Assembly: GCF_028550415.1 (NCBI RefSeq)
Contig: NZ_JAQQKX010000012.1
Location: 92,754-156,753, forward strand
DNA from: Asticcacaulis aquaticus
GTDB lineage: Bacteria; Pseudomonadota; Alphaproteobacteria; Caulobacterales; Caulobacteraceae
Length of the DNA: 64,000 nt
Reading direction: 5' to 3'
In this document: one piece after another, positions 18,488-27,772 of the stretch
Position numbering within the stretch: position 1 is the stretch's first letter
Layout: each line of letters starts with the position of its first letter
The notes under the pieces: generated by a model
Told to the model about the DNA's origin: nothing
Seen by the model: the letters and a program-made list of their open reading frames with translations, nothing else
Database searches by the model: none
Made by a program: the position numbers and the translations under genes

Positions 18488-19362
18488 GGTACGCATTTAT
18501 CGAAGCTCACAGGCCTGAGTTTTCGACCCGGGCCATGTGCCGCATGTTAAGTGTGCATTTTAGCGGCTTCTATGCCTGGCTGAAGACGCCTGTAAGCCAG
18601 CGGGCTATTGAGGATGCCCGTCAGACCGCGCTGATCCGGCAGGCTTGGGAAGACAGCGGCAAGGTCTATGGTTATCGCAAGTTGCACGATGATCTGCGCG
18701 ATCAAGGCGAGGCCTGCTCGCCCAATCGCGTGTCCCGCTTAGCGAGCCTTGCCGGCATTGCAGCCCAGATCGGCTACAGGCGGCGCCCTGGCCGCCATGG
18801 AGGCAGTCCTGCCATCGTTGCCGAGAACAGGCTTGAACAGAAGTTTGATGCATCGTTTCCCGATCAGGTCTGGGTGACGGACATCACCTACATCAAGACG
18901 TACGAAGGCTGGGCTTATCTCGCGGTCGTCATCGACCTGTTTTCGCGCCGTGTCGTCGGCTGGTCGATGCAATCACGCATGACGACTGACCTGGCTTTGC
19001 AGGCCTTGCTGATGGCCGTCTGGCGGCGTAAGCCCAAGGCCACCGTCACCATACATTCCGATCAGGGTTCACAATATACCAGCCGCGAGTGGCAAACCTT
19101 CCTGCGCCAGCACAATCTGGAAGCCAGCATGAGCCGGCGGGGGAACTGCCATGACAATGCCGTCGCGGAAAGCTTCTTCCAACTGCTGAAACGCGAATGG
19201 ATCAGGCGCAAAGCATATTCAACCCGTGAAGCCGCAAGGCAGGACGTCTTCGAATATATCGAGATGTTCTATAACCCCAAGCGCAAGCACACCAACAACG
19301 GCATGTTGTCGCCCATTGACTTCGAAGACAGGCAACGCATTTTGAAGGCGCAAAGTGTCTAG
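18484..19362 (+). CDS. IS3-family transposase OrfB (DDE integrase domain)
   Basis: 292 residues from a GTG at 18484; in practice probably made as the OrfAB fusion. The retroviral-integrase-like core has the three acidic residues in WVTDITYI, IHSDQGSQYTS and NAVAESFFQLLKRE. The N-terminal HTH_21 part (RAMCRMLSVHFSGFYAW) and the end segment YNPKRKHTNNGMLSP are standard for the family. The frame is intact, so the element may be active. Confidence 0.95.
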   Translation: MRYAFIEAHRPEFSTRAMCRMLSVHFSGFYAWLKTPVSQRAIEDARQTALIRQAWEDSGKVYGYRKLHDDLRDQGEACSPNRVSRLASLAGIAAQIGYRRRPGRHGGSPAIVAENRLEQKFDASFPDQVWVTDITYIKTYEGWAYLAVVIDLFSRRVVGWSMQSRMTTDLALQALLMAVWRRKPKATVTIHSDQGSQYTSREWQTFLRQHNLEASMSRRGNCHDNAVAESFFQLLKREWIRRKAYSTREAARQDVFEYIEMFYNPKRKHTNNGMLSPIDFEDRQRILKAQSV

Positions 19363-19380
19363 AAAGCTAGGGGCACCTCA

Positions 19381-19487
19381 GTGAGGTCCGTATTTTGAAT
19401 CGCCGCAGCTCGCATCAATTTGGCTTTCGCTTCTGGCGAGACCCTCAAATGCATCCGCTTATTGTCATCAATGGCTACGCTTGGCAT
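19381..19487 (-). pseudogene. 5' fragment of DUF1778 antitoxin gene
   Basis: Reads from the ATG at 19487: MPSVAIDDNKRMHLRVSPEA and on to AAAIQNTDLT, the ribbon-helix-helix DNA-binding half of a DUF1778 antitoxin. It stops at the right end of the IS3 element. It includes one GTG target-duplication copy. The operon promoter must lie to the right of this fragment and is now separated from the toxin gene by 1.2 kb of IS. Confidence 0.87.
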
Positions 19488-19624
19488 CGGAAGCTCCACA
19501 CACAGATTTCGAGCTCATTGTACACGCAAGCATGCAAATGTCAATTTTGTACGCCATGAATGCGCACGGCGCATAAGAAACCTTATGGGAAATTATTATG
19601 CAGTTGTTGCAATCGGTTGGAATT

Positions 19625-20053
19625 TTAAGTCACGGAGGATCGATGGCCTTCCACATCAATCATCAGCTCACCGTCTTCCTTTTGGAACGGACCGGCCGGC
19701 CAGGTCTCAAGCACATCGAGTACTGTTTCTGACGGACGGCAAAGCTTCGTACCCTTTGCCGTCACTACGAACGGTCGGTTTACCAGAATGGGTTCTGCGA
19801 GCATGGCAGCCAGAATGCGTTCATTACTGACGCCCTCGTCCAGCAGACCCATCTCCCTAGCCGGAGACTTGGTTTCACGCAGCGCCTGTCTTGGCGTAAG
19901 TCCGGCCGCAAAGAACAAACCCAGCAACGTCTCCGCCTTCCAGCCGACTTTGAGATAATCCACGACGTTTGGCGTGTAACCGGCGGCCTCTATAACGGCC
20001 AGCACGTTCCGGGAGGTGCCGCAGGCCGGGTTATGGTAGATGGTGATGCTCAT
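19625..20053 (-). CDS. arsC: glutaredoxin-type arsenate reductase
   Basis: 142 residues. The catalytic cysteine is C11 in YHNPACGTSRN, with the conserved RETKSP and VNRPFV segments carrying the arginines that bind arsenate. The enzyme reduces As(V) to As(III) with glutathione and glutaredoxin. It overlaps the aqpS stop by 4 bases and is the last gene of the arsR-aqpS-arsC operon. It is a paralogue of the N-terminal half of the ArsC-ArsH fusion in the transposon. Confidence 0.95.
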   Translation of the reverse strand: MSITIYHNPACGTSRNVLAVIEAAGYTPNVVDYLKVGWKAETLLGLFFAAGLTPRQALRETKSPAREMGLLDEGVSNERILAAMLAEPILVNRPFVVTAKGTKLCRPSETVLDVLETWPAGPFQKEDGELMIDVEGHRSSVT

Positions 20054-20745
20054 AGATCAGCCTCAACTGGAACGGGAAACGGCGTGGTAGGCGTGTGCAG
20101 CATCCAGCCGAACACGACGACTGCGGCGGCGGCACCGGCGCACTGTGCCAGAATAAATACCGGCACCGACGATGGGGCGATGCCCGCAAACGTATTGGAC
20201 AATGAACGGGCAACCGTCACCGCCGGATTAGCGAATGACGTCGACGCGGTGAACCAGTAGGCCGAGGTGATGTAGAGGCCGACCACGACCGGTGTAGAGG
20301 CCGAACGAAAGCGCAGACAGGCCAGGATGGTACCCACCAGACCAAAGGTCGCAACCACCTCCGACATCGCCAAAGCCGACCCGTCCCTCAGCCTGGTGGA
20401 AACCTGAAGCAGGACCTCCCCGAACATCCCATGAGCGACAAGGACGCCCACTACGCCGCCGACGAATTGGGCCGCAATGTATCCGAGAGCCAGCGTCGCG
20501 CCGATCTCGCGGCGCACGGCGAAGGTCAGGGTGACGACGGGGTTGAAGTGTGCCCCCGATACCGGCCCAAGAATAGTGATCAGAACGATAAGCCCGGCAC
20601 CGGTCGCCAGTGTATTGCCGAGTAAGGCGACAGCGGAGTTTCCGTTGGAGAGGGTCTCGCCCATTATGCCGGAGCCGACGACGATCGCCAGAAGCATCGC
20701 GGTCCCCAGCGCCTCGGCGGCGAGTTTGCGCAAGGTGGTTACCAT
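20050..20745 (-). CDS. aqpS: AqpS-like aquaglyceroporin for arsenite
   Basis: 231 residues with six membrane spans and the two pore half-helices carrying NPV (in SGAHFNPVVTL) and NPA (in STSFANPAVTVARSL). Members placed in ars operons let uncharged arsenite leave the cell down its gradient after ArsC makes it. There is no efflux pump gene in this operon, so AqpS may be its only exit route. It starts three bases after the arsR stop. Confidence 0.92.
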   Translation of the reverse strand: MVTTLRKLAAEALGTAMLLAIVVGSGIMGETLSNGNSAVALLGNTLATGAGLIVLITILGPVSGAHFNPVVTLTFAVRREIGATLALGYIAAQFVGGVVGVLVAHGMFGEVLLQVSTRLRDGSALAMSEVVATFGLVGTILACLRFRSASTPVVVGLYITSAYWFTASTSFANPAVTVARSLSNTFAGIAPSSVPVFILAQCAGAAAAVVVFGWMLHTPTTPFPVPVEADL

Positions 20746-20748
20746 AGC

Positions 20749-21078
20749 TTAACAGCAACTCAGCTTGGCGAGGACGGGCTGGCACTGGGCAGGATCACCA
20801 CCACAGCAGTTTTCCAGCAGGTAGCCCATAAAACCCCGCATACCGTCAAAGTCGGCGAAGTAGCGGATACTCCGGCCTTCCCGCTCGGTACGAACCAGCC
20901 CCGCGTGTGCCAGCACGGACAGATTGGCGGACATGGTGTTCTGTTTGACACCCAAACGCTCCCCGATCTCACCCGCAGGCAAACCCTCGGCCCCCACCCG
21001 CACGAGCAGGCGAAAGACGTCGAGACGGGTTTCCTGACTGAGGGCCGCCAGCGCTTCGAGGGCCTTATTCTTATCCAT
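20749..21078 (-). CDS. arsR: ArsR-family arsenic-responsive repressor
   Basis: 109 residues. Winged helix-turn-helix with EIGERLGVKQNTMSANLSVLAHAGLV as the recognition region. The As(III) ligands are probably the C-terminal cysteines (ENCCGGDPAQCQ, then LSCC at the very end), an arrangement of the alphaproteobacterial type rather than the alpha-3 ELCVCDL site. It is the first gene of the operon and a palindrome overlaps its start. Confidence 0.93.
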   Translation of the reverse strand: MDKNKALEALAALSQETRLDVFRLLVRVGAEGLPAGEIGERLGVKQNTMSANLSVLAHAGLVRTEREGRSIRYFADFDGMRGFMGYLLENCCGGDPAQCQPVLAKLSCC

Positions 21079-21098
21079 ATATCATGATTAAATGATAT
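21079..21098. promoter_or_regulatory. ArsR operator palindrome of the chromosomal ars operon
   Basis: ATATCAT and ATGATAT arms, six bases apart, directly upstream of the arsR start. The same core occurs before the second arsR at 25191. Such A+T-rich palindromes are typical ArsR operators. Confidence 0.7.
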
Positions 21099-21119
21099 GT
21101 GTAATGCCGTCAAGATTGG

Positions 21120-22130
21120 CTATTGAAACGCCGCGATCAGCCGGTCAAGTCGCATCAGGACCTCAGTTGACGCTACATTCATAGCCTCAAAGGCCGCGCG
21201 TGCTGCGACCAAATCGCCATCGGCATAGCGCTTCGCTGCCTCACGGCCTCGCACGTGCACCTCTTCATGGGGCTTCACAAGCGCCCTGAAGTCCGGGTGG
21301 TTTCTCAAGACAGGATCGGCCACATGATCGTACCATTTCCCGAGCCGACAACTATGGTGATCGACAAGCTCATCGACACGCAGCCCCTCAAGGCCGGCCA
21401 TCATTCCCGCTAATCGCTTTTTCCAAAGCGTGTGGTCCGATTTGGCTCTGTGCAAAACGTAGTTTTTGATTTCAAACGCTTCAAGAGAGGCGAATTGAGC
21501 TTTGACGACGGAGTCCGTCGCCGAAACGGCACCGACAACCTCGTTTGCAAAGATTTCACTGGCTGAAACGTGAGTTAAGGTTGAGGCAATGCCTTCCTCA
21601 AGCTTGACCGTCGCGTCTTTCTGTCCCGCAATTAACCCCGCGATCATGTCCATAGAGGCGGTATTTCGCTCAACGGCGCCCTCGACATCCTGAATATGAC
21701 GGTTTGCCCTTTCAGTGGCGTTTCGACTATCGTCGAGCCGCGCACCTACGCCATTGGCGGTCTCTACGAGTGCCGTGACGTGAGCCTGCAAACCGGAAAT
21801 GTGCTGACGGATATCGTCCGTCACTTTGCGTGTCTGCGTGGACAGGGCTTTAACCTCGGTAGCGACGACCGAAAACCCGCGGCCGGCCTCGCCCGCACGC
21901 GCCGCTTCAATCGTCGCGTTCAGAGCCAATAGGTTCGTTTGCTGGGCCAAAGCGTCAATCGCCGCTACAAAGGTAGAAATTTCTGCGGCAGTATCAACAA
22001 GCCGCTCTGCTGCGCTGCGCATGTCGTCGAATGCGCTGCCTATGCGGTCACACGCTGCACCCGTGTCACGCGTCGCTTGCGCGCCTTCTCTCATGGCTAA
22101 CAGCGATTGCTCCATCAACTCCGCCACAGC
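21120..22130 (-). pseudogene. 3' part of a soluble chemoreceptor gene split by Tn3-family transposon
   Basis: About 336 codons. The first half contains the chemoreceptor signalling tip ([20 protein letters not shown], then [15 protein letters not shown]) and its descending helix. The C-terminus is a CZB zinc-binding domain with the histidine/cysteine pattern [20 protein letters not shown] and HEEVHVRG. The ascending helix begins abruptly at the transposon end: the first codons run into the inverted repeat, with only a GTG at 22127 as possible start. The missing 5' part lies at 35694-36062 in the same orientation, and the two join in frame. The original protein of about 460 residues would have been cytoplasmic and sensed zinc or hypochlorous acid-type signals through CZB. 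Confidence 0.9.
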
Positions 22131-22169
22131 GGGCCCCTGAACATTGAAGGGGCACAGGATTACGGTAGG
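22131..22169 (+). repeat. left terminal inverted repeat of the Tn3-family transposon
   Basis: Begins GGGCCCCTGAACATTGAAGG and matches the right repeat at 35 of 39 positions (mismatches at 6, 16, 26 and 36 from the outer end). It contains the tnpA stop codon at 22160-22162. Confidence 0.92.
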
Positions 22170-25138
22170 AAGGGAATGGGCCTGAAGCCATCGTCATCGA
22201 GCGCAGGTTCGTCCTCCCAGATATAGTCGCCTGTGAGGTTGATGTGCTCCCAACCGAGAGGCGAGAGTGTCGACAGCCATTCATCGGGAATCTGCTGCCC
22301 ACGTTCGCGCAGCGCAGCGACGGCCCGGCCCATGTGAACACTGTTCCAGTAGATGATGGCCGTCACCACGAGGTTCAGCGCCGAGGCCCGGATAGACAAG
22401 TTCTCCTGGCTACGATCGCGGAACCGGCCAAGGCGATGAAGGTTGACGGCCCTGACGAGGGCGTTGCGGGCCTCACCCTTGTTCAATTCTGCAGTCGTTT
22501 GTTTGCGGAGGTCCTTGTCGTTGATCCACTGCAGGGTGAATAGAGTGCGCTCGATCCGGCCCAACAACCGCAACGCATTGCTCAGGCCTTGCCGCTTTGG
22601 GGCGGAACTCAGTCGTTTCAACAGAAGAGACGACGATACCGTCCTCGTGCGCAACGACGTCATCATATGCAGGATGTCGTCCCAGTAAGGGGCGATCTGG
22701 CTGGCATCGAGACGATCTCCCATCACATCGTAAAGAACGCCATAGTCTTTCGCCGGCCGAAAGCCGTAGAGACAACGTCCATCCAGGTTCGGAATACGCG
22801 GGTTGAAGGCATAGCCTAAAAGGTGGCAGGTCGCGAAGACGAGATCGTTGACCCCGCCACCGTCGACATGGTGGCGCGTGACGGCCTGCCCCGTAGGCGT
22901 TTCGAGAAGGGCATCAAGCACATGCAGCGCCTCGCTCGCGGTCGCGGCCATGACGCGGGTGTGATAGGGCGCATAGCGGCCGCTGATCGCCGTGTAGAGT
23001 TTGATGATCGGATCTCGGCCGTAATGGGCATTCACTTCGCCAGCGTTCTCGGCGGCCGCGCCCAAAAAGATATGCTGCCCGTCAGAGGACGAAATCGTGG
23101 GTGAGCCGAAAACCGTAGCGAACGCGTCCTTATGCTGGGCCTCGATCAGCTTCGCCAGCGCCAACGCGAAAGTGTCCTCCCGGAAGTGCCAGATAGCTGT
23201 TTGCTGTAACTGTCGGCGCGTGCGACCGGGGCTGGCCTGAGCCATCTTGCTAAGGCCGAGGTTGGTCGCTTCAGCGATAAGCGCTGTGAACAGGGCGCGC
23301 TTGTCCGCACAAGGGCGCCCCGTCTGGAGATGCTCGAACGTTTCCGTAAACCCCGTCATCCGATCGACGTCCATCAGAAGATCCGTCAACCGGACCGTCG
23401 GCATATGACGTGATAATAGACCGGCAAAGGCCACCGCTTGCTCACTTTCCTCAGTGAAGACAGCTGGCACGCGAAGGCCTTTCGCGCCGATGCGGGTATC
23501 GCCCCGATTATCCGCCAGATGCTTTGCTGCTGCCTGAAAGGCCGTCTCAAGTTCAGCCTTGCGCCTGGCGATATAGTCCCAGAAATCCGGGTTTACAGCG
23601 ATGGGCAGCGTGCCGGACGTCTGAATCAACTCGAACTGGCCGCGTGGAAGCAGGTAGGTTTCAATTGTCTGATAGGCCCGTGAGCCGACAACCGTCACGT
23701 CGCCCGACGCGAGGCGCGCCTTCAGCTCCAGCAGAAAATGGATTTCCATCATCTTGTGATCGAAGCCGCCGTCGACCGTCATGATTTGCTGACGGGCTCG
23801 CGAGGGTACAAACGGGAGGAACCGCGCAACCCAATCCGCTTCGGTCATTCGGCCTGGACGGCGGTGCCACCGCTGGCTCAATTCAAGGAGCGCCTCTACC
23901 AAGCCCTGATACCCGGCCGACGCCTTGAACTCGAAGGCCGCCAGAAACGGCGACGCATAGCGCCGTACAGCCGCATATTCGGCGCGTAGCTCAACGAGCA
24001 GGTTGTTCTCGGCAGAAAACCGGCGTGAAGGTTTGATGCTGCCGACGATCCTGCGGATCTCATCCCAGGTGGTGAACGTGGTGATGGCGGTATCAAGCGG
24101 CCGCTCAGTGTCATGAGCGTCGACAAGAACGACCGCCAGATCGCGCAGGAAGGCCATAGCGTCCTGGCTATTCAGCGCCTCTTCTTGGGCGCGTTCCTCG
24201 CGCCGGCGGTGGGCCCGGCGGACAGAGCGGGCGATCAGAGCCTCGAACATGTTGATCGCCTGATCGGTCAGGTCCAGACCCAGCTCAAACACGGTGGCCG
24301 CCAATGTGGTGTAGCGTCGTGGCGCATTCATCTGCCTGTAGTTCTGCGCCGTCAGGCGTTTGCCTTCAGCCGCCAGATTGATCCGGCGCTCCATACCGAT
24401 CAGTTCCGGGGTCTTTGGGGGGATGTCGATTTCCCGAATAAGATCCAGACGCTGAATGATCGCGATCATGGCCCGGCTGCCTTGCGGTCCCGGCGGTTCG
24501 CGCAGCCATGAGATCTGGTGCTGACGCCCATGTACCGACTTATCCGAGACCAACGCATCGAGTGCACCTAGGGCGAGGTCTGTCAGCGACCCGTGGACGC
24601 CCTCGTAAAGGTGGCTCTCCGCCTGATGAAGGGCTTGCGCCACCAACCGTTCCAATACGGTAACGCCTGGAATGATGATCCGGCGCCGTCGCATCTCCTC
24701 CGCCAGTGAGAATACCAGCGGGCGGGCCTTGGGTGAGGCGATCGCCATGCCGCGCACCCAGTTCAGTAATTCGGCTCGATGAGGCTGGGTCATTTCCTGA
24801 AAGCCGTAAGCTCGCCTCAGGACATCCAGATGTTCGGAGCGCGTTGCCGCCCGCTTACAGGCATCCAGCAGTACGTCCGGACGGGTCGCTAATTGCTCGG
24901 CAAGGAACTGCACGGCCCCCGCCGGGATGGTGTCGCCGGCAGCGATCAGGCGGCCAGGGTAACGCAGGGAGCAGAGTTGCAGAGCCAGCGCAAAGCGGGT
25001 CTCGGCTTTTCGTCGTGTATTAACCAGGATGAGGTCTTCCGGATGGAGCGTCCAGTGCTCGATCAGTAAGGGCTCGTCGGTGGGGTGCGAAAGCAAACCC
25101 GCACGCTCTCTGGCCGTGAGGATGGATTTTCTGGGCAT
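22160..25138 (-). CDS. tnpA: Tn3-family transposase TnpA
   Basis: 992 residues, normal for Tn3-family TnpA. The N-terminus ([19 protein letters not shown], then [21 protein letters not shown]) is the DUF4158 DNA-binding part. The C-terminal catalytic domain includes [14 protein letters not shown], the [16 protein letters not shown] segment, [19 protein letters not shown] and the closing [20 protein letters not shown]. The frame is complete, so the element may still move. It starts 74 bases from the divergent arsR gene, and the arsenic operator lies in that gap. Confidence 0.96.
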   Translation of the reverse strand: MPRKSILTARERAGLLSHPTDEPLLIEHWTLHPEDLILVNTRRKAETRFALALQLCSLRYPGRLIAAGDTIPAGAVQFLAEQLATRPDVLLDACKRAATRSEHLDVLRRAYGFQEMTQPHRAELLNWVRGMAIASPKARPLVFSLAEEMRRRRIIIPGVTVLERLVAQALHQAESHLYEGVHGSLTDLALGALDALVSDKSVHGRQHQISWLREPPGPQGSRAMIAIIQRLDLIREIDIPPKTPELIGMERRINLAAEGKRLTAQNYRQMNAPRRYTTLAATVFELGLDLTDQAINMFEALIARSVRRAHRRREERAQEEALNSQDAMAFLRDLAVVLVDAHDTERPLDTAITTFTTWDEIRRIVGSIKPSRRFSAENNLLVELRAEYAAVRRYASPFLAAFEFKASAGYQGLVEALLELSQRWHRRPGRMTEADWVARFLPFVPSRARQQIMTVDGGFDHKMMEIHFLLELKARLASGDVTVVGSRAYQTIETYLLPRGQFELIQTSGTLPIAVNPDFWDYIARRKAELETAFQAAAKHLADNRGDTRIGAKGLRVPAVFTEESEQAVAFAGLLSRHMPTVRLTDLLMDVDRMTGFTETFEHLQTGRPCADKRALFTALIAEATNLGLSKMAQASPGRTRRQLQQTAIWHFREDTFALALAKLIEAQHKDAFATVFGSPTISSSDGQHIFLGAAAENAGEVNAHYGRDPIIKLYTAISGRYAPYHTRVMAATASEALHVLDALLETPTGQAVTRHHVDGGGVNDLVFATCHLLGYAFNPRIPNLDGRCLYGFRPAKDYGVLYDVMGDRLDASQIAPYWDDILHMMTSLRTRTVSSSLLLKRLSSAPKRQGLSNALRLLGRIERTLFTLQWINDKDLRKQTTAELNKGEARNALVRAVNLHRLGRFRDRSQENLSIRASALNLVVTAIIYWNSVHMGRAVAALRERGQQIPDEWLSTLSPLGWEHINLTGDYIWEDEPALDDDGFRPIPFLP

Positions 25139-25190
25139 TGTCGGAACCTCGGCAGCAGAGGTTCATCTTTGCACGCTTGACATTGCATCA

Positions 25191-25214
25191 ATATATCATT
25201 ATAGCCTGATATAT
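25191..25214. promoter_or_regulatory. ArsR operator palindrome in the tnpA-arsR gap
   Basis: ATATATCA and TGATATAT arms, eight bases apart, ending on the arsR start codon. It matches the core of the operator at 21079. It lies 53 bases upstream of the divergent tnpA start, so it could affect both directions. Confidence 0.7.
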
Positions 25215-25545
25215 GGATAAAAAGGCAGCAACACAGGCATTCGCCGCCCTGAGCCAGGAAACCCGGCTCGACGTTCTTCGCTTACTCGTTCAGGTGGGAC
25301 CGGAAGGCCTGCCAGCGGGAGATATCGGCGAGCGTTTGGGCGTGAAGCAAAACACCATGTCAGCCAACCTTTCAGTCTTGCAGCAATCGGGTCTGCTGAG
25401 AAGCGAGAGGGAAGGGCGGTCGATCCGCTACTTCGCGGACTATGATGGTCTGCAAGGGCTGTTGTCGTTCCTGCTGGAAGACTGCTGCGGCGGCCGCAAG
25501 GAGCTATGCGAGCCGCTGATCCAGAAAATCGTCTGCGCCTGTTAG
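25213..25545 (+). CDS. arsR: ArsR-family arsenic-responsive repressor (transposon copy)
   Basis: 110 residues, clearly paralogous to the arsR at 20749 (identical over ALSQETRLDV and IGERLGVKQNTMSANLSVL). Cysteines in LEDCCGGRKELCEP and the terminal VCAC are the likely As(III) ligands. It is the first gene of the transposon ars operon and overlaps its operator. Confidence 0.93.
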   Translation: MDKKAATQAFAALSQETRLDVLRLLVQVGPEGLPAGDIGERLGVKQNTMSANLSVLQQSGLLRSEREGRSIRYFADYDGLQGLLSFLLEDCCGGRKELCEPLIQKIVCAC

Positions 25546-25628
25546 GCGTGTAGTTCAAATAGGTCGGGCCTGATCAACGCGCTGTCCGTCGGCGTGATTG
25601 CGCCCTTGCGTCTACAGCCGAGAGTCCC

Positions 25629-26630
25629 ATGGGTAAATTCGAGCGCTATCTTTCAGTCTGGGTCGGTTTATCGATCCTCGCCGGTGTGCTGTTGGGCCAC
25701 CTGTCCCCGCCCGTGTTTCAAACGGTCGCCCACCTCGAATACGCCCACGTCAATCTGGTCGTGGCCGTGCTGATCTGGGTGATGATCTTCCCCATGATGA
25801 TCAGTATCGACTTTTCGACCATAGGCGAGGTCCGCAAGAAGCCGAAGGGCCTGATCATCACCTTTTTCATCAACTGGTTCATAAAGCCCTTCAGCATGGC
25901 AGCCCTGGGTGTCGTGTTTCTCCAGTATGTTTTCGCGGGTTTTATTCCAGCGGAAGATGCCAAATCCTATATCGCCGGTCTTATCCTGCTCGGCGCCGCA
26001 CCCTGTACCGCGATGGTCTTTGTGTGGAGCCGCCTGGTCAAGGGCGACGCCAACTATACGCTGGTGCAGGTCTCGCTGAATGATCTCGTGATGATCGTGG
26101 CCTACGCCCCCATCGTTGCCCTGCTGCTCGGCGTAACTGATGTCGTGGTCCCGTGGGACACCCTGATCCTGTCGGTCGTGCTCTATGTCGTCATTCCTAT
26201 CGTTGCGGGCTACCTAACCCGCAAGGCGCTGCCCGCCGCCAAGGTTGATGGCCTGCTCGATGCCCTGAAGCCGTGGTCGATCATCGGCCTGCTGGCGACC
26301 GTCGTTCTGTTGTTCGGCTTTCAGGCTCAGGTCCTGCTGGAAAAGCCGCTGGTGATCCTGATGATCGCCGTGCCGATCCTTCTGCAAAGCATCCTGATGT
26401 TCTTCCTGACCTTCAAATGGATGTGCAAGGTCAAAATCCCGCACAACATCTCCGCACCCGCCGCCCTGATCGGTGGCTCCAACTTCTTCGAGCTGGCCGT
26501 CGCCGTCGCTATCAGCCTGTTCGGTCTTCACTCCGGCGCGGCGCTCGCCACCGTCGTCGGTGTTCTGGTCGAGGTGCCGGTCATGCTGTGGCTGGTAAAG
26601 GTCGCCAACAAACAAACGTACGAGGTCTAA
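25629..26630 (+). CDS. acr3: ACR3-family arsenite efflux permease
   Basis: 333 residues, ten predicted membrane spans. Conserved ACR3 features: [14 protein letters not shown] in the second span region, the essential cysteine in [22 protein letters not shown] (about residue 122-143), and the [18 protein letters not shown] helix near the C-terminus. It exports arsenite driven by the proton gradient. The arsC-arsH fusion starts one base after its stop. Confidence 0.95.
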   Translation: MGKFERYLSVWVGLSILAGVLLGHLSPPVFQTVAHLEYAHVNLVVAVLIWVMIFPMMISIDFSTIGEVRKKPKGLIITFFINWFIKPFSMAALGVVFLQYVFAGFIPAEDAKSYIAGLILLGAAPCTAMVFVWSRLVKGDANYTLVQVSLNDLVMIVAYAPIVALLLGVTDVVVPWDTLILSVVLYVVIPIVAGYLTRKALPAAKVDGLLDALKPWSIIGLLATVVLLFGFQAQVLLEKPLVILMIAVPILLQSILMFFLTFKWMCKVKIPHNISAPAALIGGSNFFELAVAVAISLFGLHSGAALATVVGVLVEVPVMLWLVKVANKQTYEV

Positions 26631-26631
26631 G

Positions 26632-27762
26632 ATGCAGCCCGTCATCTATCACAACCCGGACTGCGGCACCTCGCGCAACGTCCTGGCCATAATCCAGGCC
26701 GCGGGCTACGCGCCCGAGATCATCGAATATCTGAAGGTGGGTTGGAACCCCGACGAACTGCGCAATCTGCTGGCCTATGCGGGCCTGACACCGAGGCAGG
26801 CGCTGCGGGAGACCAAGTCGCCGGCCAAGGAACTAGGCTTGCTCGATCCGGGCGTGACTGCCGACGTGATCTTAGAGCAGATGCTGGTGCATCCGGTCCT
26901 TGTCAACCGGCCCATCGTCATCACCGATAAGGGCACCAAGCTGTGCCGCCCGTCGGAGGTCGTGCTGGATCTGTTGGACACCTGGCCCAAGGGGCCGTTC
27001 CTCAAGGAAGACGGAACGGAGATGATCGACAGCGCCGGTAAGCGCGTCGGTTTGCCGGGGATGCCGAACATGGACGCCGAGAGCTTTCAGGCGATAGACG
27101 AGACCAAGCTGCTCGCGCCCGAGCCTATGAACCACGCACCGCGCATTCTGCTGCTCTATGGATCGGTTCGGCCGCGCTCGTTCAGCCGTCTGGTCTCCGA
27201 AGAAGCCGCGCGCATCCTCAACCGCTTCGGGGCGGAGACGCGCACCTTCAACCCGTCGGGCCTGCCGCTGCCGGACGACGCTGATGTCAGCCATCCCAAG
27301 GTGCAGGAACTGCGCGAGCTGGTGCAATGGGCGGAAGGCATGGTCTGGTGCTCGCCTGAGCGCCACGGCGCGATGACCGGCGTCATGAAATCGCAGATCG
27401 ACTGGATACCGCTGGCGCTGGGATCGGTTCGACCGACCCAAGGAAAAACTCTGGCGGTCATGCAGGTCTCCGGTGGCTCACAATCGTTCAATGCCGTCAA
27501 CCAGCTACGCGTGCTGGGCCGCTGGATGCGCTGTATCACCATCCCCAATCAGTCGTCCGTGGCCAAGGCCTTCACCGAGTTCGACGAACACGATCGGATG
27601 AAGCCGTCCTCCTATTACGACCGCATCGTCGATGTCATGGAAGAGTTGATGAAGTTTACCCTCCTGACCCGCGAACGCGCCGACTACCTCGTTGACCGCT
27701 ATTCCGAGCGTAAGGAGACCGCCGAAGAATTGTCGAAGCGCGTCAATCTCCGCTCTATCTAA
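26632..27762 (+). CDS. ArsC-ArsH fusion: arsenate reductase plus NADPH:FMN oxidoreductase
   Basis: 376 residues with two domains. Residues 1 to about 140 are a glutaredoxin-type ArsC: catalytic cysteine in [11 protein letters not shown], then RETKSP and VNRPIVI. Residues about 165-376 are ArsH: the flavodoxin-like phosphate loop [14 protein letters not shown], then [38 protein letters not shown] and a long C-terminal helix. ArsH oxidises trivalent methylated arsenicals to the less toxic pentavalent form. A linker of about 20 residues ([20 protein letters not shown]) joins them and contains the usual ArsH N-terminal start. The frame is continuous with no stop or frameshift. Confidence 0.93.
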   Translation: MQPVIYHNPDCGTSRNVLAIIQAAGYAPEIIEYLKVGWNPDELRNLLAYAGLTPRQALRETKSPAKELGLLDPGVTADVILEQMLVHPVLVNRPIVITDKGTKLCRPSEVVLDLLDTWPKGPFLKEDGTEMIDSAGKRVGLPGMPNMDAESFQAIDETKLLAPEPMNHAPRILLLYGSVRPRSFSRLVSEEAARILNRFGAETRTFNPSGLPLPDDADVSHPKVQELRELVQWAEGMVWCSPERHGAMTGVMKSQIDWIPLALGSVRPTQGKTLAVMQVSGGSQSFNAVNQLRVLGRWMRCITIPNQSSVAKAFTEFDEHDRMKPSSYYDRIVDVMEELMKFTLLTRERADYLVDRYSERKETAEELSKRVNLRSI

Positions 27763-27772
27763 GGCCGCCGAC

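Larger units (their letters stand above)
18143..19380 (+). mobile_element. IS3-family insertion sequence, complete, 1,238 bp
   Basis: The ends share a perfect 14-base inverted repeat, TGAGGTGCCCCTAG, that extends imperfectly to about 30 bases (24 matches). The element is flanked by a direct GTG repeat (18140-18142 and 19381-19383), the 3-base target duplication usual for IS3. It carries orfA and orfB in overlapping frames. It interrupts the DUF1778 antitoxin gene. Confidence 0.95.
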
